From: Streptomyces sp. SBT349
GTDB lineage: Bacteria > Actinomycetota > Actinomycetes > Streptomycetales > Streptomycetaceae
Length of the DNA: 37,713 nucleotides
NCBI RefSeq assembly: GCF_001083795.1
Contig: NZ_LAVK01000026.1
Location: 1-37,713, forward strand
Direction: 5' to 3'
Below, piece after piece: positions 17,942 to 25,880 of this stretch. The stretch's first letter is position 1. Each line of letters opens with the position of its first letter. Below the pieces are notes generated by a model that saw only the letters and a program-made list of their open reading frames with translations, had not been told where the DNA came from and did no database searches. The position numbers and the translations under genes are program-made.

Positions 17942-17986
17942 GTTCAACTGCGGAGCTGTTCAACTGCGGAGTTTCCGCGGTTGAAC
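17942..17986. promoter_or_regulatory. StrR-type operator: full palindrome plus an extra upstream half-site
   Basis: GTTCAACTG at 17958-17966, eleven bases, then CGGTTGAAC at 17978-17986 form a 29-bp interrupted palindrome. Its spacing equals that of the StrR consensus as I recall it (GTTCGACTG-N11-CAGTCGAAC). A further half-site GTTCAACTG lies at 17942-17950, sixteen bases upstream in tandem. It sits about 85 bases before a candidate -35 and about 195 before the chorismatase start, a suitable place for an activator. The StrR-like protein encoded at 27628-28623 is the obvious ligand. Confidence 0.75.
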
Positions 17987-18071
17987 GCGCGGCTCCCGCC
18001 TTCGCGTTGTCCTTCAGCCGTTCGTACTCATCTTCTCTGAAATGCCCGACCACCCGGGCAGGCGAGATAAG

Positions 18072-18101
18072 TTGCGTCGGAACGACGCTGCGGCCTACCG
18101 T
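18072..18101 (+). promoter_or_regulatory. Candidate promoter of the chorismatase operon
   Basis: TTGCGT at 18072-18077 and TACCGT at 18096-18101 are separated by 18 bases, acceptable for a Streptomyces housekeeping-sigma promoter. They lie about 80 bases before the chorismatase ATG and just downstream of the StrR-type operator. Confidence 0.35.
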
Positions 18102-18180
18102 CTCGCAGCTCGCGCTCTGCTGGCCCACGTCCCCGCTACCTGAGTGATCAGTTCGTGCGTCTATTGTGGAGGTTACGCCG

Positions 18181-19176
18181 ATGATAGATGTTGCCATTTC
18201 GACGGGCAAGCCCTCGAACAACTGCGGCGAAATATTGGGCGTCGTCGAATTTGGCGGCCAAGCTCGAAAGCCGGACTTGGACGCAGGCTACCCAACGGTC
18301 GGCATAGCGATGGGCGATCCATCTCACGGGCACGTCTGTGAGACGTGGACGAGTACGTCCGAGGTATCCACGGGCCGTCAGGGCGACATCGTCTACGGTC
18401 ACGACCGCACACATCTCTTCGGAGCACTCCAGCTGCCCCCTTCGGACAGGTACCGTGACGCGACAAGGACTGCCTACCGGCAGCTACTGGCGTTGATCTC
18501 TGATCTCGACTATCCCCACCTGGTTCGAATGTGGAATTATATTCCAGATATCAACCGCCCCAACTGTGAAGGCTTGGAGATCTACCGGGACTTCTGCCAG
18601 GGAAGAGCGGAGGGATTCGGGGGCGCGGGAGCTGCCATGGCCTCCCGTCTGTCGGCGGCTACGGGGGTTGGTTCACGCGGCGGCGGCATAATGATCTACT
18701 TCATCGCCGAGCGATCAGGAACGCCCGTCCACTTTGAGAGTCCACGCCAGGTGCCGGCCCATCAATATCCCAGAGCATATGGTCCGCGGTCACCGAGCTT
18801 TTCCCGGGCAACCTTTCTCCCGGCATCTAAAAAGCTCTTCTTGTCCGGCACGGCAAGTATCGTCGGACACAGGTCGGTAAACTTGGAATATCTCGAAGGC
18901 CAGTGCGATACGACGCTCGAAAACATTCGCGTGCTCCTCGAATATATATCAAGAAAGTCTGACGCCACGGTAGATCTGGACTCTTTTAGCCTGCTGAAGG
19001 TCTATGTGCGCCATGAGAGTGACGCCTTGTATGTCCGGAAAAGACTGGGAGGAGCCGTCGCTCCCGGGGTTCCCATCGAGATATTCAACACAGATATCTG
19101 TAGGAGCGAGCTGTTGCTGGAGGTAGAAGGCGTGCTCGATATGAACGTTCCCGATCACCACGGTGACACAAAATGA
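18181..19176 (+). CDS. Chorismatase, FkbO/RapK/Hyg5 family (probable 3-hydroxybenzoate synthase)
   Basis: A 331-residue protein with the landmark segments of chorismatases in order: HLFGALQLP, VRMWNYIPDIN (118-125), EIYRDFCQGRAE, LSAATGVGSRGGGIMIYFI, ESPRQVPAHQYPRAYGPRSP (from 186), FLSGTASIVGH (220-230), LENIRVLL and the C-terminal DICRSELLLEVEG. These enzymes cleave pyruvate from chorismate and yield either a dihydroxycyclohexadiene acid (FkbO, RapK) or 3-hydroxybenzoate (Hyg5). The Cys of DICR, seven residues before the catalytic Glu, matches the Hyg5-type residue as I remember it, favouring 3-hydroxybenzoate. Start chosen at ATG 18181 because GGAGG (18168-18172) lies eight bases upstream; an in-frame GTG at 18166 sits at the edge of that ribosome site. 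The stop overlaps the next ATG (ATGA). Confidence 0.88.
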   Translation: MIDVAISTGKPSNNCGEILGVVEFGGQARKPDLDAGYPTVGIAMGDPSHGHVCETWTSTSEVSTGRQGDIVYGHDRTHLFGALQLPPSDRYRDATRTAYRQLLALISDLDYPHLVRMWNYIPDINRPNCEGLEIYRDFCQGRAEGFGGAGAAMASRLSAATGVGSRGGGIMIYFIAERSGTPVHFESPRQVPAHQYPRAYGPRSPSFSRATFLPASKKLFLSGTASIVGHRSVNLEYLEGQCDTTLENIRVLLEYISRKSDATVDLDSFSLLKVYVRHESDALYVRKRLGGAVAPGVPIEIFNTDICRSELLLEVEGVLDMNVPDHHGDTK

Positions 19177-20567
19177 ATGCCGCGGCAGCGTCGGCCACGT
19201 CGACGACGGTGCGGTTCTCGGGCCTTGCCGGCGCTGTTGCGCCGATGACCTGGTCCCAGTTCGGAATGTGGGGCGCGGTCAAGAAATTTCGCCCTTACGA
19301 CACCTATCTCAACGTCAGTCTTCGAGTTGAAATACCGTCTGCCTGCTCACTCGACGACGTGCTGTCCGTGATTCGGGACATGCTTGTCAAACACGAGGCC
19401 CTGCGGACCCGCTACTTTGACTCGGACGATGGAATCGGCAGACAGGAGGTGGCCGAATCAGGCGAGGTCGAGGTTCTGCTGGAGCACGACACCGAGGGGT
19501 CGCTGGATCACTCGATCAATCGTTTGGCCGATCGCTCATTTGATTTCGATTCCGAATTTCCTGCACGATTCAGCGTCCGCCATGTTGAGGGGCGTCCGGC
19601 ATGGCTGCTCGTCGTCGTATCACACCTGTCGATCGACGGACTGGCGCGTAATCGACTCATCGAGGAATTCACCGCGCGGCTGGCCGGTGACCATCGGTAT
19701 GGCGACGGCCAAGCCCTGTTGACGCCGGTGTCGAAAGCGTTGGAGGAGAGCAGCCCGAGCGGCGTTCTGCGAAACGAGCGAACGATCACACGGTGGCAGC
19801 GCTTCCTGGAACGGGTCGATGTCACCAACTTCGCGAAGAGAGTTCACGACGAGCGCGAGCCGCGTTGGCTGCGCGCCTCCATGTTTTCACCGGCGCTCGG
19901 ATCCGCGTTCGATCGGATCGCCGACCGGAATCAGGTCACCTCGCCGGCCGTCTATGTGGCGTTGTCGGCGACGGCAGTGTCGGCTCTGTCAGGTCATGCG
20001 ACCAGCGCGCTGCGATGCATGATCTCCAATCGGTTCACTGCCGGCGAAAAGCGTTACATCGGCAACCTGTCCCAAGCATGTGCCTTCGATGTGCGGGTGG
20101 CGGACGCAGTTTTCGATGAGGTCGTCCAGCGCTCCATGGTTGCGAGCATCCGCGGTTACTCGATGGGCAGATACCGTATCGACGAGCTCGAAAAGATCGT
20201 CGATCCTGCCAAATTCGACGCCATGCACAACGACTTCCGTGACGCCGCTGCCAGTTCCCAGCCGCAGCAACTCCTAGCTGTTCCTGAGATACGCTCGCTT
20301 CGATCTCAGACCGTCATCGAGCCTCCCCAGAGACTTCAGTACTACGACGACAAGTTCCATATGGAGGTCCGGCAGGGAGCGGGTGCGCCGGCGCCGGCCG
20401 TAATGATCGACCGGTGCTACATACCCGTTGCGGAACCCCGCGTGATCCTTCTGGCGATGGAGGCGTTCGCGCTCGCCATGCTGTCCGACAGTCGTCACCT
20501 GCCGGCGGTCGACGTGTTCAAGGCCACACTGGCCGAAGTCGTGGAGACAGACGGAGGGCTCTCGTGA
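19173..20567 (+). CDS. Stand-alone condensation-domain protein (NRPS C / acyltransferase type)
   Basis: A 464-residue protein the size of one NRPS condensation domain. It shows PMTWSQFGMW (24-33; motif C1), KHEALRTRYF (73-82; C2), and SHLSIDG (150-156), a form of HHxxxDG in which the first His is Ser but the catalytic second His (H151) and the Asp-Gly pair remain. Downstream ISNRF and YIGNLSQA resemble the C4/C5 region. Such free proteins join an acyl or aminoacyl group from a carrier protein to an amine or hydroxyl. Translation is coupled to the chorismatase before it (ATGA) and to the carrier protein after it (GTGA), so the three act together. The donor could be the chorismatase product or another acid activated by the ligase at 24498; the acceptor is unknown. 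Confidence 0.85.
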   Translation: MNAAAASATSTTVRFSGLAGAVAPMTWSQFGMWGAVKKFRPYDTYLNVSLRVEIPSACSLDDVLSVIRDMLVKHEALRTRYFDSDDGIGRQEVAESGEVEVLLEHDTEGSLDHSINRLADRSFDFDSEFPARFSVRHVEGRPAWLLVVVSHLSIDGLARNRLIEEFTARLAGDHRYGDGQALLTPVSKALEESSPSGVLRNERTITRWQRFLERVDVTNFAKRVHDEREPRWLRASMFSPALGSAFDRIADRNQVTSPAVYVALSATAVSALSGHATSALRCMISNRFTAGEKRYIGNLSQACAFDVRVADAVFDEVVQRSMVASIRGYSMGRYRIDELEKIVDPAKFDAMHNDFRDAAASSQPQQLLAVPEIRSLRSQTVIEPPQRLQYYDDKFHMEVRQGAGAPAPAVMIDRCYIPVAEPRVILLAMEAFALAMLSDSRHLPAVDVFKATLAEVVETDGGLS

Positions 20568-20845
20568 CCGATGAAGCCGAGATGATTGACCGTTCCGCGA
20601 TCGCGCGTCAACTGACGGCATGGGTGGTGGAGCTGGTGCCCGGCTGCGACGAGTCCGAGATCAGCGAAGAGGCGTCACTCAGGCAGTTCGCCGGGTTCGA
20701 CTCGATCGCCATCGTTCAGCTGCTCGCCAGGGCCGAGGACGAGTTCGGCGTCGACCTCGCCGACCAGGACGAGACGATCCGGAGCGTGGACTCGGTCGGT
20801 TTGTTGGCTGAGAGCATCATTCGCTTGGGCGGCCGACCGCAGTGA
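20564..20845 (+). CDS. Free-standing acyl/peptidyl carrier protein
   Basis: A 93-residue carrier protein with the attachment serine in FAGFDSIAIVQLLARAEDEF, a G-F-D-S form of the usual GxDS motif, followed by the acidic second helix and a normal-length third helix. The apo-protein would be loaded with phosphopantetheine. GTG at 20564 overlaps the TGA of the condensation gene; GGAGG lies at about 20553, inside the previous gene. Its stop also overlaps a GTG of the broken oxidoreductase. It probably presents an acyl group to the adjacent condensation protein, loaded by the free adenylation enzyme at 24498 or by the PKS ligase domain. The partners are inferred from context. Confidence 0.9.
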   Translation: MTDEAEMIDRSAIARQLTAWVVELVPGCDESEISEEASLRQFAGFDSIAIVQLLARAEDEFGVDLADQDETIRSVDSVGLLAESIIRLGGRPQ

Positions 20846-21658
20846 GCGGAAGGCGTCCCTCCCGGCCCTTGGTCTCGGCTGGGCGGTCCGCGAGCTCTGG
20901 GCGCCGATGCTCAGCGATCATCCCGAGTTCACCGTCATCGCCGTGCACGACCCGGACCCGGTCGCGACCACGTGGGCCATCGGTCTGTTCCCCGCCGCAC
21001 GGCCCCTCGGCGAACCTGGCGACCTCCGGCCGGACAAGGTGGATCTGGCCGGGGTCGCGACTCCCGATCACGCGCACGCCGCCACAGCGATCTCGCTGTT
21101 GGGACGGGGAATCTCCGCGTTCGTCGAGAAGCCGGTCTGCGTGAACTCGGGCGAGGCCGCTGCGCACGCTGCTGTCGGAGCTCGGCACGCTGTAGGCGTG
21201 GAACCGTCGTGGATCCGCGCCAGCGGCATCCCCGCTTCCGGCGGGTGGTTCACCGAGCGCCCCGCCGCCGAGCCGGCGGCGGGGCGCTGGCGACTCCCTC
21301 GCGCGGCCCACGCCGAGGCGACCTTGGCGGCGGTCCGTTGGTCACCGTGTGCGCCGCGTGGGCTTCGCACGCCGAGCGCGACGTGACCCGCGTGGTGCTC
21401 GACGGTGCCGTCGGCCGCGCCGAGTCGACGTGTACCTTCGGCCTCAGCGCGAACGGGGTGGGTGGCTCGTCGTTGGTGGTGCACCCCGACGGCAAGACCG
21501 AATCGGTCGAGGTGGAGCCGGAGGAGCGCGGGGCGCAGTACCGCCGCCGGCTTGATCTGGTGCCCACGTTCCTCGCTGATCCGGCGCAGGCCGGTGTCGC
21601 CGGCACCGAGGCGGTCCGGAGCATCGACATCATCGAGCCGCTTCACCAGTCGGCGTGA
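20842..21658 (+). pseudogene. Gfo/Idh/MocA-family NAD(P)-dependent oxidoreductase, frameshifted with internal deletion
   Basis: The GTG at 20842 overlaps the carrier-protein stop, but its frame is wrong after about ten codons. The true sequence resumes as LGWAVRELWAPMLSDHPEFT, VIAVHDPDP, VATPDHAHAATAISLL, GRGISAFVEKPVCVNSGEAA and ASGIPASGGWFTERP, the Rossmann half with the EKP lysine motif. Near 21290 the frame shifts again into GGPLVTVCAAWASHAERDVT, RVVLDGAVGRAESTCTFG and VPTFLADPAQAGVAGTEAVR. Roughly 60-80 residues of the usual 330 are missing at that junction. The family oxidises or reduces sugars and cyclitols. It was the fourth gene of the chorismatase operon but is now almost certainly inactive. 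Confidence 0.8.
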
Positions 21659-21684
21659 GCTGTCCCGCGGCTGGGCACCACGAT

Positions 21685-21707
21685 CCCCCGGTAGCCGGGG
21701 GGGGGGG
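21685..21707. terminator. Short hairpin and 11-G run between convergent genes
   Basis: CCCCCGG-TAG-CCGGGGG (21685-21701) forms a seven-pair stem with a three-base loop, and the 3' arm runs on as eleven consecutive G. It sits between the end of the plus-strand operon and the end of the minus-strand esterase, where a bidirectional terminator would be expected. No T tract. The G run is also a place where base-calling errors are likely. Confidence 0.45.
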
Positions 21708-21728
21708 CGATGGAACGGTTCGACCGGT

Positions 21729-23225
21729 TCATCGCCGACGACCATGCTCCATCGGTTCACGACCCGTGAGCGGCTTCATGGCAGTGAAGCGGTGATTGCG
21801 CCATATTGCGCGAGACTTTTGTTCGGGGTAGGCCGCTACCGATGGTGAGGTGGCGTAGATTCGCGTGGCGCGGTCGCTCGGGTCGAAGCGAGGCCAGCCC
21901 GGATCGCCGGTCGCAGCGAAGGCGACGTACTCCCTTCGCATCAATTCCGAAAGCGCATGGTGCCGTTGAACGGCCTTCGGACCGGCCTCTGTGACCTCTC
22001 CGAAGATGTCGGCAGAGCCAAAGACCAGCAATGCATCCAGGGTGTGCCAGGCGCCCTCGGGCCCGTAGCCCCAGCACAGCTCGGAGAACCACACCTGCGC
22101 CCCACCGGCGCGGGCGGCTTCGGCCAGGTGCAGCGTCGGCATCCGCAGTAACCAGTCCCCCAGCGCGACCTCCCACAACTCCGCCGCGGCCAGTCCCGGG
22201 AAGTCAGCGTGGTAGCGGTGCGCCTGCACCGTCGGCGCGAGACTGCCGATCATCTGGTCCGCCGCGCCGTCGTCGGCGGGTCCGCCCTGTGTGGCGAGGA
22301 GCCGACCTTCGTCGCGGACATGGCCGAGAAGTATCGGCACCCGATGCGCCGCCGAGCCCGCGGCCAGTCCTTCCCACGGTGTGACGGGCAGGATCTCACC
22401 GTCCACGACAGGGGAGAACGGGGTCGGGGTGTAGGCGACAGGGCCCCAGTGGACGCCCATCGTGGGCAGCAGCCGTTCGCTCATCTCGGTAACCGCGGCC
22501 ATCAGCCGCCGCGGGCCGACCTCGACAAGCCTCTCCGCGTCGAGGTCGGGGCCGAGTTCGGCAACGACGCAGCGTGTCACCTGGGCAGCAAGCTCCGGCG
22601 TGAAGTACGTGCCGGGCAGGCTCTGCATGATGGCACGGTCGAACAGCCCGACCGCCCGCGGCATCACCAACAGAGCGGCGACCGACCCGGCTCCGGACGA
22701 CTGGCCGAATACCGTGACGTTGTCCGGGTCACCCCCGAACGCGGCGACATTGTCCTTCACCCACCGCAACGCGGCGACCTGGTCGAGCAGCCCTCGATTA
22801 TCCGGGTAGCCGGGAATGTGGGCCCACCCTTCAGCGCCGACGCGGTAGTTCATGCTGACGACCACCACGCCACTGGCCGCCAGGATCCGACCGTCGTGGT
22901 ACGGATTCGCGGTAGAGCACTGCAAGTAGGCACCACCGCTGATCCACACGATCACCGGCAGCCGGCCCGCGCCGGGATCCGGTGTCCACACCGCCAGGTT
23001 CAACCAGTCGTCGTCCTTCGAGTCCCGTCCATGCTGAGGTGGCACCGAACCGAACTCGGCGAGTGTGCGCACGCCGTCCCATGACCGTGCCGGACGGGGT
23101 TCGGTGAACCGGTTCGCACCGACCGGTGGGGCGGCGAACGGAATACCCCGAAACACCGCGATCCCATCCATCAGTTCGCCTTCGACAACTCCGGTGGCAA
23201 TGCGAGCGCGCGGCTGATCATTCAT
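21729..23225 (-). CDS. Type B carboxylesterase
   Basis: A 498-residue alpha/beta hydrolase of the carboxylesterase B family, near the usual length. VFRGIPFAAPPVGANRF, LNLAVWTP, the oxyanion segment WISGGAY (94-100) and the nucleophile elbow FGQSSGAGS (Ser176; the family usually has GESAG) are clear. The C-terminal histidine region reads GAWHTLDALLVFG. No signal peptide, so cytoplasmic. The start was set at ATG 23225, 20 bases after the P450 stop, because MNDQPRARIATGVVEG begins the conserved part; the longer frame from 23297 would overlap the P450. It ends the minus-strand set ligase-P450-esterase. It may hydrolyse or transfer an ester of the product, or be a detoxifying enzyme. Confidence 0.88.
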   Translation of the reverse strand: MNDQPRARIATGVVEGELMDGIAVFRGIPFAAPPVGANRFTEPRPARSWDGVRTLAEFGSVPPQHGRDSKDDDWLNLAVWTPDPGAGRLPVIVWISGGAYLQCSTANPYHDGRILAASGVVVVSMNYRVGAEGWAHIPGYPDNRGLLDQVAALRWVKDNVAAFGGDPDNVTVFGQSSGAGSVAALLVMPRAVGLFDRAIMQSLPGTYFTPELAAQVTRCVVAELGPDLDAERLVEVGPRRLMAAVTEMSERLLPTMGVHWGPVAYTPTPFSPVVDGEILPVTPWEGLAAGSAAHRVPILLGHVRDEGRLLATQGGPADDGAADQMIGSLAPTVQAHRYHADFPGLAAAELWEVALGDWLLRMPTLHLAEAARAGGAQVWFSELCWGYGPEGAWHTLDALLVFGSADIFGEVTEAGPKAVQRHHALSELMRREYVAFAATGDPGWPRFDPSDRATRIYATSPSVAAYPEQKSRAIWRNHRFTAMKPLTGREPMEHGRRR

Positions 23226-23245
23226 CCGTACATTCTGCCAGACAT

Positions 23246-24463
23246 CTATAGGCGAACGAAGAGGCTCTCTATGCCTCGCGTTACCGTGCTGCGCCACCGT
23301 TGAGGCGGCCCTGCCAACTGTATGGACGGAAAGCGCCTGAAAAGCGAACGAAGTGCCACGGTGGCCTCAAGACGCGCCAGATTTGCGCCAAGACAATAGT
23401 GACCACCACCACCGAAGGCCAGGGTGCGACTGCGTTGACGTTGTGGATCGAACTCGTTCGAGTCGGTCACTACCGACGGGTCCCGCTCCGCAGCAAGCCA
23501 CGCAAGGAACACTCGCTCACCTCCTCCCGGTATCGTCTGTCCGCCGACCGACACCGGGCAGGTGGTAATTCTGCTGGTTGAGAGCATCAAAGGCGGATCG
23601 AAACGCAACGACTCCTCAACAAGACTTTCGAACGACACGCTCTCGGTGCGAACTCGGTCAGCCAGCTCCTCCGAACCGAGGACCGTCACCACCGTATTCG
23701 CTATCAGGTTGGTAGCACTTTCGTGGCCGGCGATCAGCAGCAGGTAGGCCATTGACACAAGCTCATCGAAGCACATGGCAGGCGCCTCGTCAGTGCCGTC
23801 CGCATTCGCGATTCGCTCGATGAGGCTGCTGCCATCACCTTCTTGCAGGGTCTTCCGCAGTACGCTCTCAAGGTGCTTGCGAGCCGCGAGGATCGCCGCC
23901 GAATCATCGCCGTCCACCACCGTCTCGTTCGTCCACTTGCGGAACGCGACGCGGTCGACCAATGGCACGCCAAGGATCTCGATGATCATTTCGAGGGTCA
24001 GCCGGTAGGCGAACGTCTCAACCAGATCAACCTCGTCCCCCTCGTTCAGGCGATTGAGGAGATCATTGGCAATGGCCTCAATGCGTGGTTCGAGCCGAGC
24101 AATTTCGCGCGGCTTGAAGGCGCTGGAAACCAACCTCCGCAGCTGTCCGTGACGCGGCTCATCGCACGTCAGCATGCCAAGCGTAGAACTGCCGCCCTGG
24201 TCCTCCTGCGAGACTCCGAGAAAACGTGGGCCACTGACCAAGGTGGGCTCCGCAAGAACGTCCCGGATCGCTTCGGCGTCGACGACGAGCCAGGCATCCA
24301 GATCGTTCGGCAGACGCACTCGGTGCACGGGGCCGGATTCTTGCAGGGACATCATGACAGCATGAGGGTCGTCATAGAAATCCTCCCGGATCTCGTACAG
24401 ATCGACGACCCCATTCTCCGCATTCGCCGCCGACATGCCTGCCTCTCCATCACCACGGGACAT
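23246..24463 (-). CDS. Cytochrome P450 monooxygenase
   Basis: A 405-residue class I bacterial P450. The I-helix oxygen-binding motif is LLLIAGHESATNL (A245-G-H-E-S249), the K-helix ExxR is E284-S-L-R287, and the heme loop FGGGGHYCLG has the axial Cys357. Length and PLMLSTSRITT, LAWLAAERDP and LARLEATVAL segments fit the CYP107/CYP105-like actinobacterial group. ATG 24463 has AGGAGGG six bases upstream. An ATG nine codons later (24436) also has GGAGAGG, so the exact start is open. It lies 34 bases after the adenylation gene and 20 before the esterase, so the three are probably one operon. Likely hydroxylates or epoxidises the polyketide; needs ferredoxin and reductase from elsewhere, none being visible in the window. 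Confidence 0.93.
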   Translation of the reverse strand: MSRGDGEAGMSAANAENGVVDLYEIREDFYDDPHAVMMSLQESGPVHRVRLPNDLDAWLVVDAEAIRDVLAEPTLVSGPRFLGVSQEDQGGSSTLGMLTCDEPRHGQLRRLVSSAFKPREIARLEPRIEAIANDLLNRLNEGDEVDLVETFAYRLTLEMIIEILGVPLVDRVAFRKWTNETVVDGDDSAAILAARKHLESVLRKTLQEGDGSSLIERIANADGTDEAPAMCFDELVSMAYLLLIAGHESATNLIANTVVTVLGSEELADRVRTESVSFESLVEESLRFDPPLMLSTSRITTCPVSVGGQTIPGGGERVFLAWLAAERDPSVVTDSNEFDPQRQRSRTLAFGGGGHYCLGANLARLEATVALRSLFRRFPSIQLAGPPQRWRSTVTRGIESLFVRL

Positions 24464-24497
24464 GGCCGACCCTCCTGGATCATGTATTCACCAGCGA

Positions 24498-25880
24498 TCA
24501 ATGCTCAATCTCGGTAGCATGTGCCGCATATATGAGCTTGCCTGTTGCAGACCGTGGCAGCCGATCCAGCCACTCGACCTCGCGTGGCACCTCAAACGGG
24601 GCAAGCCTGCTTCGGCTCCAATCAATGAGGTCAGGCCGTGCGTGCCCTGGCCTGACGACGACTCGCGCCACAGGGACCTCGCCTCGGAACTCATCCTCCG
24701 CGGTGACAACCTGGACCTCAAGCACATCTGGATGCTCCGCAAGAATGCATTCCAGACGCGACCGGCGCGTCTTGCGCCCCGCGACATTGATCAGATCGCC
24801 ACGTCGTCCTGATATGCGCAATCCTTCCTCACCGCGCTCCGCGAGATCACCTGTCCGGTACCATCCGTCCTCGGTTGGCAGGGCGCGAATCTCCGCATCG
24901 GCGAAATAGCCGACGGCGAAGGCGTCATTTCGAACAAGGAGCTCACCATCCGCAGGGTCGATCAGAATATCCACTCCGTCCAGCGGTACTCCGACACTGC
25001 CCGGCGCCGACGTCTCGTGCAAGGCCGCGACTGTACACGATCCGACCTCTGACGCTCCGTATACGTTGAGCAGGCGGAAATCGTAATCCTGGCAGACGCG
25101 TGACACGGCATCCGCACGAATGGGGGCGCCAGCCGATACGACTTGCTTCAGCTCCGCAAAGTCCAGCGCTCGGAGTTCGGCGATCATCTGAATCTGCGTC
25201 GGAAGAGCGATCAACGTACTCGCACCCGATTGCACTACCGCCCTCGCGAGCGACGAAGGCGATGAAGACGGACGCCGAAAAACAACCTCCCCGTCGGCGA
25301 GCAGACTGGCCAGCAAGCCGTGCGTGAATCCATAGGAATGAAAGACCGGTGCAGCGCAGACAACTTTGGCGGGAGCGATGTCACCGTGCAGATAATCGGC
25401 AATCCGAGCACTGTCGCGAAGGACGGCTGCGGCCGACTTCACCACTGCCCGAGGCGCAGCTGTCGAACCAGAGGTTTGGAATAGAATCGCATCACTCGGC
25501 AGCGAGCAACTGCCACCACTCGCGCGCCTCGCCAAGTAACACTCAAGGCGTTCATCAACCGTGACGGATGGGCCGCAGTCCGGAAATTGACGGTCACTTA
25601 TCAGTACGTCCTCGGCAGCTCCGAAGCCCGTACTGGTGGCATCAGGATCGAGTAGAAGTACGGGCACGCGCAGGTGACTGCAAGCCGTTATGGCGACCGT
25701 GATCAGAGCGCCGTTCGCGCTGGAGATCGTCAGTATCTGCAACCCGTTGAATTTCCTGGAGATGTAATCGGCCAGCTGCTCACCTGCGCGCAGCAGATCT
25801 TCGGACGACCATGAAATGCCGTCGACGATGAGCCTGGCTCTCGGGTTGTCAGCAAGGACTCGCTCGACTGTCGCGGCCAT
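24498..25880 (-). CDS. Stand-alone AMP-forming acyl ligase / adenylation enzyme
   Basis: A 460-residue member of the ANL superfamily, a little short. The ATP loop FQTSGSTAAPRAVV (134-147) departs from TSGTTGxPKG: Ala replaces the second Gly and Arg the Lys. Downstream motifs are good: NVYGASEVGSCTV, the TGD aspartate in GWYRTGDLAERG, GRRGDLINVAGRKTRRSRLE, and the catalytic lysine in RSATGKLIY. It should adenylate a carboxylic acid and pass it to CoA or a carrier protein. PVFHSYGFTHGLLASL suggests a small or aromatic acid pocket, but the substrate cannot be read by eye. ATG 25880 has GGAAGGG upstream. The free carrier protein at 20564 is the natural acceptor. Confidence 0.88.
   Translation of the reverse strand: MAATVERVLADNPRARLIVDGISWSSEDLLRAGEQLADYISRKFNGLQILTISSANGALITVAITACSHLRVPVLLLDPDATSTGFGAAEDVLISDRQFPDCGPSVTVDERLECYLARRASGGSCSLPSDAILFQTSGSTAAPRAVVKSAAAVLRDSARIADYLHGDIAPAKVVCAAPVFHSYGFTHGLLASLLADGEVVFRRPSSSPSSLARAVVQSGASTLIALPTQIQMIAELRALDFAELKQVVSAGAPIRADAVSRVCQDYDFRLLNVYGASEVGSCTVAALHETSAPGSVGVPLDGVDILIDPADGELLVRNDAFAVGYFADAEIRALPTEDGWYRTGDLAERGEEGLRISGRRGDLINVAGRKTRRSRLECILAEHPDVLEVQVVTAEDEFRGEVPVARVVVRPGHARPDLIDWSRSRLAPFEVPREVEWLDRLPRSATGKLIYAAHATEIEH

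Noticed and set aside
17214..18221. 335-codon minus-strand open frame across the IS region
   Set aside because: Contains the IS701 C-terminal piece but is otherwise antisense to the LLM pseudogene, the IS5 fragment and the operator region.
20842..21144. 100-codon frame starting at the GTG that overlaps the carrier-protein stop
   Set aside because: Only the first few codons fit; the rest is the wrong frame of the Gfo/Idh pseudogene.
21710..21840. GTTCGACC and GGTTCA motifs near 21720 as further StrR sites
   Set aside because: Half-sites do not match beyond five or six bases and no inverted partner occurs at the 11-base spacing.
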